Below the pieces are notes generated by a model, which saw nothing but the letters and a program-made list of their open reading frames with translations, had not been told where the DNA came from and ran no database searches. A DNA stretch of 64,000 nucleotides from assembly GCA_018062085.1 (NCBI GenBank), contig JAGOSY010000006.1:168677-232676 (forward strand), given 5' to 3'. Both the position numbers and the translations under genes were made by a program. This document shows, in pieces, positions 10,701-17,366 of this stretch. Origin of the DNA: a bacterium (lineage in GTDB: Bacteria > Cyanobacteriota > Vampirovibrionia > Obscuribacterales > Obscuribacteraceae). Position 1 is the stretch's first letter, and each line of letters begins with the position of its first letter.

Positions 10701-12168
10701 CGCTGCCACTGAACAATGGGGCCAGCCACCGGCATGGGGCCAAGCTCAGGTACCGCAAGCACCAGCCCCTGCGGAGGCTGCAGAACTAACTGATAAACCG
10801 GCCCATAACGGTATGTTTAACCTAGGCGATCAAGATATCGATAAGATTTTTGGCGACAACCTAGGAGTTAGTGAACCTGTTGGACGCCCCTTGGTAAAAA
10901 ATGTTGCCGAATCTCAAGCTCAGGCCAGTGTGCCAGCTTTAGCAGCTCCGCAGCCAGCGCAAACCAACAACTTCGCCCCACCACTAGCAGCACCGAACAT
11001 GGCAGCACCCAGTGCAGCAGCAGATGCAAATGCGGCTAAAAACGGTCTCTTCCAACTCACGGACAACGACCTCGACAAGCTCTTCAGCAGTAATCTTGGA
11101 GTCGACGAGCCCTCAACTCAAGTTGGTGTTCAAGCAACAATATCGCCAGTTCAAGCAGCAGCGCCAAACAATTTTGCTCCACCAGCTGCGGCCGCTTCTC
11201 CAGGATGGAACACTGGCGCTGAGCAACAAGCAGCTCCAGCTGGCTGGGGCGTCAGCGCTCCAGCACCGACGCCAGTTGCAGCAGCCGGCTCCAATGGCGC
11301 TTCTGGCTGGTCATCTCCTCAATCGCCAAGCGGATGGGGTATGGAACAGCAGCAAGGAGGAGGCCCGAGCGGCTGGTCAAGTTCCGGCGCCCCGGCAGCG
11401 GCAGAGGCTACTCAGCCAACTGGTTGGGGATCACCAACTGCTCCGACGCCTCCAGCATGGAATCAGCCAGCAGCAGCTCCTGTTGCAAACTTGGCCTCCA
11501 GCCCTGAGACAGCCAAAGGTGGTCTGTTCTCCGTAGATGACAATGCTATGAACCGCATCTTCTCAGACAACCTTGGCATTCCAGAAGACACTAGCCCCAA
11601 AGCTGACGCCTACGCTATTCCAGACCAAGGTGGAGAACAGGTTGCACCACCAAAAATCGCCGGAATCGGTCGCTTAGATGCCTCCGGTGATCAGAACCAA
11701 GATGCTGGGTCTGGAAGAATTGCCTCAATTGGTAAGTTCTTATTAGATCAAAAAGATCTAGACAAGATTGGCAAATTGACTAGTTCCGATCTGAATGAAG
11801 GCAAGATGCGAATTCTCACTCTAGAAGCTTCGCAAGACTTACAGTCTTTACTCAGCCAGATCGGCACACAGCAGGGAGTAATTGGTTCAGTTATCGTAGG
11901 CCATGATGGTCTTCTAATTGCTAACACCATGCCAGGCGACATGGACGCGGAGTCAGTGGGAGTCTGGGCTCTAGGTGTTTACATGAATACCGAACACGTC
12001 ACCAAGAAGATGGGACATGACCGCGTGCATCAGGTAGTTTCAAGAACACCACGGGGCTACGTCGTCATTGCCGATTTTGGTGGAGGACTTCTGGTCACAG
12101 TCACTGATGGCAGAGACACAGACTCGTTGATTCCTCTGATGAGAACAATCACTCAGCTAGTCAACTAA
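7720..12168 (+). CDS. Giant WG-rich scaffold: anti-sigma-like N-terminus, disordered repeats, C-terminal Roadblock/LC7 domain
   Basis: 1482 residues. Residues 1-55 (SFDEELSKQEHRAFVNHLET) follow the zf-HC2 anti-sigma pattern, but the C-x2-C positions are Ser, so it should not bind zinc. Then comes a basic Lys/Gly/Arg stretch (about 85-190). About 190-1290 is a disordered Ala/Pro/Gln/Ser region studded with WG, GW and DPW motifs. Inside it, RWDxPIQ occurs near 703, 736, 786 and 845, alternating in its later part with PVNQIVEKMGxVLGG near 765 and 821. A third motif (GLFxLxDxDxDKLFxxNLG type) occurs near 1030, 1108 and 1267. Residues 1363-1482 form a Roadblock/LC7 domain (GVIGSVIVGHDGLLIAN, then a GGGLLVTVT strand). 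Roadblock domains bind small GTPases (MglB for MglA) or dimerise. No membrane segment. The N-terminus could sequester the upstream sigma-like protein. Confidence 0.85.
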   Translation: MSDAEYRLLIQRSFDEELSKQEHRAFVNHLETSDSGQKFHHQLDQMIQAAQDTPLPDDLRPQNPEALARTIMEQLPQKKGSIFAMFANLFGGGQPKAKAKDAGRSKVDKSDKKGNLNRGGRGAAKKASSQPAEDDEFEAPSERRKPGVKFGRKDREAEISAEDREDQMGTFSRLKSISTRADAAENRDNQSTTRSLGEKFGMPGGATSNPLDEAPLTLAESIKRKVSESQKLSPLEMDPDEYSSQEMPATGGDFGRPSQGQEAVEADSSWSSPTPIGLPIKQKMGAPVTAQGLDWSGAPAGTPATSFEQHPGSAIGLAPPGQKPNQNSAPLAQSASPTGGGLDWSSGTSSTSSANSAQSQSGWGSSAPAMEPTTPAFASPASNNSGGETQTPAKADSGWGSGWGSENQAPGAAGQNGGVPLKSSDSWAIPGSEAADAWGQPGSLVPAGQANSAPAISAPVAASQNSQDPWGSASVAGSGSVATPAEADGGNWGQAASWGAPNLVPNNTSNSLPSASAPPANDPWAQPAQSMAPPAQAPTAPVLNDPWAAATSTPAPVAQAQVAPATEAPWGSAAPQMVQANAIPAANPAPVANDPWAQAAAAPQAISAIEPAWGSPVQTETKPDQPPAAMGWGQSAAPAPSTEAAAWGAPAPTQGAVPASAAANQSWSPEGEQMETGVWKSFTPKTGPLAPANPTPAAAAAGDRWDSPIQDRPSPATVPVAQSPSATNATDASGGDRWDVPIQARTAGPELPAPVAVAAVGTSGLPVNQIVEKMGSVLGGNAAADSRWDVPIQARSASAEAPAPAPAPAPATMSAVGSSGIPVNQIVEKMGAVLGGTTAGAGTDSRWDLPIQERNKETNAESNQPLPVQNFAQPVAPTAWGETPSASPTNNTWGTHPEQPTTTPWGAVTPQAAQSSDASASPAPSWGGDQLPFGTSAPAAEPAAWSAAVPNSNQISNPVSAQNVPSPTAWGTEAPAVAANNWDSSTGAAASPASAATEQWGQPPAWGQAQVPQAPAPAEAAELTDKPAHNGMFNLGDQDIDKIFGDNLGVSEPVGRPLVKNVAESQAQASVPALAAPQPAQTNNFAPPLAAPNMAAPSAAADANAAKNGLFQLTDNDLDKLFSSNLGVDEPSTQVGVQATISPVQAAAPNNFAPPAAAASPGWNTGAEQQAAPAGWGVSAPAPTPVAAAGSNGASGWSSPQSPSGWGMEQQQGGGPSGWSSSGAPAAAEATQPTGWGSPTAPTPPAWNQPAAAPVANLASSPETAKGGLFSVDDNAMNRIFSDNLGIPEDTSPKADAYAIPDQGGEQVAPPKIAGIGRLDASGDQNQDAGSGRIASIGKFLLDQKDLDKIGKLTSSDLNEGKMRILTLEASQDLQSLLSQIGTQQGVIGSVIVGHDGLLIANTMPGDMDAESVGVWALGVYMNTEHVTKKMGHDRVHQVVSRTPRGYVVIADFGGGLLVTVTDGRDTDSLIPLMRTITQLVN

Positions 12169-13805
12169 GTCTTATCTTTGACCTGAGATAAGACGTAATT
12201 GCTCAAAGTTCTAGCACCAAAACCGGTGCCACCTTTGCATAGCTCATCACGCTCACGATCGAGCCACCCCACACCAGCAATATCTAGATGAGCCCAAGGT
12301 TTGCCTTCTGTGAATTCTTTAAGGAACATAGCAGCAGAACTTGAGCCTGCTTCACCGCGAGAGCCCGCATTTTTCAAATCAGCAATATCACTCTTCAGAC
12401 CCTCTTTATACTCAACAAAAAGAGGAAGTTGCCAGAATTGTTCGCCACAGGTTTTACCGCTAGCAATGACATTATCTACTAAGGCTTGATCGCTGCCCAT
12501 AATGCCAGCAGCGACCCTACCCAAGGCCGAAACCACAGCCCCAGTCAAGGTTGCTATGTCAATCAATTCATCAGCACCTTCGCGAATGGCATAAGTGATG
12601 GCATCGGCTAAAATTAATCGGCCCTCGGCATCGGTGTTGTTTACTTCGATTGTTTTACCATTCATAGACTTTAGTACATCACCAGGATGCAAGGCAGCAG
12701 AGCCTGGCATATTCTCGGTAGATGCCACCACTGCCAGCACCGAGACATTCGGCTTGAGCTGCCCAATAACCTGCATGGCAGCCAAAACGGCAGCGGCTCC
12801 TGCCATGTCATACTTCATATGCTCCATGCCCACCGCAGTCTTGAGAGAGAGACCACCTGAGTCAAAAGTGATACCTTTTCCAATTAGACCAATAGTCTTC
12901 TTCGACTTTGACGCACTGTACTTGAGCACAATCAAGCGCAGCGGTTCCTTCGCCCCTTTAGCTACGCCAAGAAGCGCACCCATACCTAGCTTTTCTACTT
13001 GTGCAGGATGTAGAATCTTGACAGAAAGATCATAGTCAGAGGCAATACGTTGAGCTTCAGCAGCCAATCTTGTTGGAGTCATATAAGAGGGCGGCTCAGC
13101 GATTAAAGTACGGGCCATATTAGTGGCAGAGGCCATAGCAATTGCTTTTTCGCTGACTTTCTTCAAACTAGCTTGGTCAAGCCCAGTGGCTTGAACCTGT
13201 AGGGTAAGACCTGAGAGGTCGTTCTTTTGACTGTTTCTTTGACTGTCTTTCTGACTAATTGAGATATTGTCATCTTTGACTGACTTGTATTTCAAGAAAC
13301 TAAACGAACTTAAGATCCAGGCTTCAATCACAGCATCAAGGGCGGTTGCCAGGCTAAGATTTGTTGTAGCTATTTTTTTGCCTTGACCCTTGCTCTTCGC
13401 CTTAGCTGAATTGACACGCAATACTAGGCAAACATTAGTAGCGGTCTTTCTGCTAATCGCCGCCATACGCTTAGAGCCTTGTACACCAAGCTTGCGAAAA
13501 ATAGACGAATTTAGTTCAGAAGCATTTCCCAAACCAACGAGAAGCAAACGCTTGAATGGTGCCTTCTCATAAGTTGGCAACATTACTTGCTGACCGACGC
13601 GACCAGCGAAGCCCTCTTCTTCAGCCATTTTCGCCAATGAGTCTAAGAGATGAAGATCAGTGTTCTTGCTAGAATCCTTTTTAACAGCATGAGCGATCAA
13701 ATTGGACTCGGCTAAAACGTCTGCTATGTTTTCTTGAGCGAAAACACCGATGATAAGCAAGTCTGATTTAATTGAGCCGACATTTGTTGCCAATTTTACG
13801 TGCAT
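12165..13805 (-). CDS. pepA: Leucyl aminopeptidase (M17 family)
   Basis: Cytosolic dinuclear-metal aminopeptidase that removes N-terminal residues during protein and peptide turnover. The M17 signature NTDAEGRLILADAI lies near residue 390, with the metal/catalytic Lys segment GKGITFDSGGLSLK upstream and the GSRGEAGSSSAAMFL loop downstream. Length 546 is somewhat above the usual 480-500, owing to a longer, divergent N-terminal domain with an Asn/Ser/Gln-rich insert near 190-205. ATG with AGGA 7 nt upstream. Its TAG stop interlocks with the TAA of the convergent scaffold gene (4-bp overlap). Confidence 0.95.
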   Translation of the reverse strand: MHVKLATNVGSIKSDLLIIGVFAQENIADVLAESNLIAHAVKKDSSKNTDLHLLDSLAKMAEEEGFAGRVGQQVMLPTYEKAPFKRLLLVGLGNASELNSSIFRKLGVQGSKRMAAISRKTATNVCLVLRVNSAKAKSKGQGKKIATTNLSLATALDAVIEAWILSSFSFLKYKSVKDDNISISQKDSQRNSQKNDLSGLTLQVQATGLDQASLKKVSEKAIAMASATNMARTLIAEPPSYMTPTRLAAEAQRIASDYDLSVKILHPAQVEKLGMGALLGVAKGAKEPLRLIVLKYSASKSKKTIGLIGKGITFDSGGLSLKTAVGMEHMKYDMAGAAAVLAAMQVIGQLKPNVSVLAVVASTENMPGSAALHPGDVLKSMNGKTIEVNNTDAEGRLILADAITYAIREGADELIDIATLTGAVVSALGRVAAGIMGSDQALVDNVIASGKTCGEQFWQLPLFVEYKEGLKSDIADLKNAGSRGEAGSSSAAMFLKEFTEGKPWAHLDIAGVGWLDRERDELCKGGTGFGARTLSNYVLSQVKDKT

Positions 13806-13819
13806 GCACTGATTCCTAT

Positions 13820-15745
13820 TTACTTACTGTTGCTAATCACTCGAGAAACAATTTCATCTACAATCTTCGCCTCAACCTGCCTGCGGCAATAGGCGAGGTA
13901 TGCTTCCATCCAGCGCCTTAATTCAAGCAGCACTGCCGACACCGGCACACCAGCCCGCTTCATCTGCGACAAGTTAACTGAAATTCGACCTTCATGGTCG
14001 ATGTGAAAACGTGCCTTAGCAGGTGAATCACCATGCACATAATGAAGGGAGGCGTGCAGCAAAGCTTTATTATCTTCTCTACCGATAAGCTCTTGCATCT
14101 CCGAGCCAATTTTCTGTAAAACCGTAAGTGGTCTGAATAGACTAGCCTGCTGAATATTGGCTAACTTGAGTTCAACTAACATATGAAGAGCTTTGACAAT
14201 TTTATGAGTAGGCCAATTATCAAAAGCCTTAATTACTTCATCTAAGGTCGACAAGCCATCAATCTGAGCCGCCAATTCAGTAATCATGAAGCGCTCATCA
14301 GTATTAAGAACAGTCTCATCCATAAGGCGAAGAGGCCTGCCGGCCATTTGCTGCCAAAGCATTTCAAAATTCCAGACACGCTCTAAAATTGAATCGCGAC
14401 CCTGAGGCAAACTAGCAAATATTTGAGTGACTTGATCTTGGCACAAAGCTGAATCTAACAACAGCCTCTCTAAAGTCTGAGTGATGCGGCAAGTGTCATC
14501 GAACTCTTGCGAAACACCTTTGTCTCTAAAGACAAAAATGCCTTCTCCCCAAGTCGTCAGGAATTCGACCATGGCGTGATAGCCCAATAGTTTATTCATT
14601 TTTGCATGGGTTGGCTTGCCATCGACAAAGGCGACAATCAAAATTTTGTCGCGATCTTCAACAGTTAGCAGCCCAGTCTTTTTTGCCGTTGCAAGAGACT
14701 GTAACAAGCCAGCTGTATCAATAGCACCGAGGCTGCCAATCATCGAATCACGCATGGTTTCAATATTTACGGTGCGTGAAACGCCAGGTAGCTCTTCTTC
14801 GGTGCGCCGATGATAGCCGCCATAGAGATACTGATCGTCGAGCAAAACTTCGAGCTCACGAGTATTAATATAACCAGCCCGAACAGCCAAGAGCCCCAAG
14901 AAAGTTCGTTGTGATTTACCCCAGCCTTCCTCTTGTTGACGCTCGAGAAGTTCTCTCAACTGAGTTTCAGTAACGATTCCACATGCAACCATGTAGCGTC
15001 CAAGACGAAATGGTTTGCGATTGTGATAACAATTAGAAAGAAACTGAATTCGCGAAAAAACGGGAAAAATCAGATGGGCCGCTTCAAGCTCTTGTAAAAT
15101 TCGCAAAGCCTCATCTGACGGTAGCTGGTGATGAGACTCGACATTGCGCACAATAGACTCAACTGAGGCATAGTCTTCAACCATTTGCATTACCCAGTTT
15201 TGCGGAGCAGGTAAAGTAAAGTCACCTTTGATTTGCTTTCCGTCGCTAGTCAAAACCGGAATTGATGTCGACAAAATATGATTAGCCAGGGTGCTCCCAC
15301 CACCCTTCAGTCTTCTTCGATCGATACCACTTACAGTGGCACAGGCGTAGTCAGCAAGCAATGGATAGCGGGTAAAAATGCCAAACGGACTATCGTAAAT
15401 ATTAAAAGTTAAACCACCGGCAGGATCATCCTTTGTCAGTGTAATGGCACCATCACCCTTTACAAAAAGCAACACCCCCTGTGGGTTAAGGAGCTTTTTG
15501 GCATACATAGAAAACTTCACAAGAGCATCAAGAGGCAAAGAAAAGCCAGTCTGCATTAAGTCGATTATCAAGCCATCAAGACTTTTGCCCTGTTCAACTA
15601 ATTTGTCGAGCTGACTATAAAGATTTTCGCGATAAGAAAAGGTAAGAAAAGAAAGAGATGAATTGAGATAGCTTTCACCAGTCTCGCGCTCATTACTGGC
15701 GCCAGAAAAAATTCGAGGTAAATCACTAGGTGAAAAGTCAGCCAT
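13820..15745 (-). CDS. DUF4388-domain protein with uncharacterised N- and C-terminal regions
   Basis: I place the start at the ATG at 15745, with GAGG just before it, 4 bp after the upstream stop. An earlier start at 15844 would read a hydrophobic stretch inside the upstream gene. 641 residues. Residues about 1-120 alternate strand and helix (LDGLIIDLMQTGFSLPLDALVKF ... GVLLFVKG), loosely like a STAS or receiver fold. The DUF4388 domain is at about 335-410 (AIDTAGLLQSLATAKKTGLLTV ... FVDGKPTHAKM). The rest is helical. No enzyme motif is visible. Translational coupling to the upstream exported protein suggests a shared envelope or signalling task. Confidence 0.75.
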   Translation of the reverse strand: MADFSPSDLPRIFSGASNERETGESYLNSSLSFLTFSYRENLYSQLDKLVEQGKSLDGLIIDLMQTGFSLPLDALVKFSMYAKKLLNPQGVLLFVKGDGAITLTKDDPAGGLTFNIYDSPFGIFTRYPLLADYACATVSGIDRRRLKGGGSTLANHILSTSIPVLTSDGKQIKGDFTLPAPQNWVMQMVEDYASVESIVRNVESHHQLPSDEALRILQELEAAHLIFPVFSRIQFLSNCYHNRKPFRLGRYMVACGIVTETQLRELLERQQEEGWGKSQRTFLGLLAVRAGYINTRELEVLLDDQYLYGGYHRRTEEELPGVSRTVNIETMRDSMIGSLGAIDTAGLLQSLATAKKTGLLTVEDRDKILIVAFVDGKPTHAKMNKLLGYHAMVEFLTTWGEGIFVFRDKGVSQEFDDTCRITQTLERLLLDSALCQDQVTQIFASLPQGRDSILERVWNFEMLWQQMAGRPLRLMDETVLNTDERFMITELAAQIDGLSTLDEVIKAFDNWPTHKIVKALHMLVELKLANIQQASLFRPLTVLQKIGSEMQELIGREDNKALLHASLHYVHGDSPAKARFHIDHEGRISVNLSQMKRAGVPVSAVLLELRRWMEAYLAYCRRQVEAKIVDEIVSRVISNSK

Positions 15746-15749
15746 GACC

Positions 15750-17126
15750 TCAATTCTTGCGCATGGCAGGAGGCGAAACTGAAATTGGTTTAGCACTAGC
15801 AGCAGAAGCTGGAGCAGAGCCACTAGGCATAACCATAGCACCACTTAGGCGCTGAGCAATAGCATCGGATGGCGCAACGAACAAAGCTCGAATTGCCAAC
15901 TGCCCCTTCAATCGACCTGGCTGGAGAATTCTTCCCACTTCAATAATCAAGTCGTCTTTAGCTGAAGTGACTAGGCGATAGCGACTGGCGCCAGCAGCAT
16001 TAGACATGGGCAAAAGGCGCATAGGTGGGCTAACTCGACCAAACAAGCCGAGATACTTAGGAATTGAAACAAGCTTGCTGTCAACCAACCAAGACTTCGC
16101 CAACTCTGGCTTAGCACCAGCTACAGCTTGAGCGAAACTAAGTGCGACAGAAAACGGAGCATCATCTGGCACATGACCAGCCAGTGTATATTTACCACTG
16201 ACAAATTTGAGCACTACTTTATAGCCAGGAACACTAGTTGCAGCAACCGGCTTGCTGACAGTATCTTTGACTACGCCGGCAGGTTTTTCTTCCTCAACTT
16301 TCTCTTTACGCACAACCGGCGGTTGAATCGTCAAAACAATGTCATTGCCAGAAAAGGTCGCCTTACCAGTGACATTCTGAGTAAAAAATGCTGGCAGAGA
16401 GCTAAACAGCTCAGTTGCCTCTGGCATTCCTTCAACGAGTTGAAACCCTTTAAACCACAATGTTCCGCTGCTACGGTCAGCACCAATCAATACCAGAGAT
16501 TTAGGACCACTAGCGACCTGAGTGTGTGCAACCGGGTGAGCAACTTGCTTGTAAGCAGTTAGTTTATGAACGGCGGTGCCTTTCGCTGACTTAACAGCCC
16601 TAACCGATGGAACAACAGCTGCAAGAGGGGGCACAAAACCACCGACAATTCTAGCTTCGCGGAAGGCCACGGCCTGAGGAAGGGGAACAGCTGTTGTGCG
16701 CGCTGGAGTTTGAAAAATTACAGAGTGACTTTCAACTATGCGAGGGAAACTCCAAACTCGGAAATTGCCAATGCCGGTCTCACTCACTTTCACCTTGAAT
16801 TCAGAAAGCGAAGGGTTAGCAGCAATTATTTGAGCAGGGTCAGCACTAGCAAACTGAGGGAGAGCTAGTAAGTCACGTAAATAGGTGGCATAACGAGCCC
16901 AACTCAGTTCATCGGCATTGGCGCGATAGTCACTAGCCAACTGCACAAGGTTAGCAGCAGCGAGGGATACAGCTGGTGCAGCGGCGGCAGGCTTCTCACC
17001 GTCTCCCGCAAAGGGATGGTCTAGGCCGTACGCCTGCGGTGCAGTGTACAAGCCGACCAGCGGCACCATCAGCGCCGAACTAAAGAAAGATGCCAACGAC
17101 AGGTATTTTCTCATTTTCACGGACAT
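15750..17126 (-). CDS. Exported protein of unknown function
   Basis: An N-terminal signal peptide is clear: basic MRKY, hydrophobic core LASFFSSALMVPLVGLY, likely cleavage after APQAYG or slightly later. The mature part (about 420 residues) is Ala/Val/Pro-rich with repeated beta-strand-like stretches (KVVLKFVSGKYTLAGHVPDD, NDIVLTIQPPVV). This suggests beta domains of an outer-membrane, pilus-assembly or secretion-associated protein, but I recognise no family. The start at 17126 places AGGG 6 nt upstream; an ATG 6 nt earlier is also in frame. It is the first gene of a two-gene unit with the DUF4388 protein. Confidence 0.65.
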   Translation of the reverse strand: MSVKMRKYLSLASFFSSALMVPLVGLYTAPQAYGLDHPFAGDGEKPAAAAPAVSLAAANLVQLASDYRANADELSWARYATYLRDLLALPQFASADPAQIIAANPSLSEFKVKVSETGIGNFRVWSFPRIVESHSVIFQTPARTTAVPLPQAVAFREARIVGGFVPPLAAVVPSVRAVKSAKGTAVHKLTAYKQVAHPVAHTQVASGPKSLVLIGADRSSGTLWFKGFQLVEGMPEATELFSSLPAFFTQNVTGKATFSGNDIVLTIQPPVVRKEKVEEEKPAGVVKDTVSKPVAATSVPGYKVVLKFVSGKYTLAGHVPDDAPFSVALSFAQAVAGAKPELAKSWLVDSKLVSIPKYLGLFGRVSPPMRLLPMSNAAGASRYRLVTSAKDDLIIEVGRILQPGRLKGQLAIRALFVAPSDAIAQRLSGAMVMPSGSAPASAASAKPISVSPPAMRKN

Positions 17127-17337
17127 AACCATCCCTACTAAATTATCGTGAATTTTAACCGCTTGACCTCAGAAAGAGTAAGCCAGAAACCGTAAGTAAA
17201 TTGACTGAATTAAGCACCGTCAAAACTTAGCCGTAGCCTGCCGAAGATAAATCTTTTGCCTATTATGCAAATTCTCGCTCAAAACCGTGGGAATCCTCCC
17301 ATGGTCCCCATGGACAAGCGCCGGCCCCGGCTGTAGA

Positions 17338-17356
17338 TTGAAAGAACGGCTTTCAA
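17338..17356 (+). promoter_or_regulatory. Leader hairpin next to the LysM gene's ribosome-binding site
   Basis: TTGAAAG, 5-nt loop AACGG, then CTTTCAA form a 7-bp stem. The last bases run into the AAGGA ribosome-binding site (17355-17359), 7 nt before the ATG at 17367. Partial masking of the site is possible but not proven. Confidence 0.4.
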
Positions 17357-17366
17357 GGACTCACAG

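Noticed and set aside
8800..11540. Several plus- and minus-strand ORFs inside the scaffold gene (Gln/His-rich or Leu-rich)
   Set aside because: Frame-shifted readings of GCA/CCA/CAG-rich low-complexity DNA; they lack starts with ribosome-binding sites.
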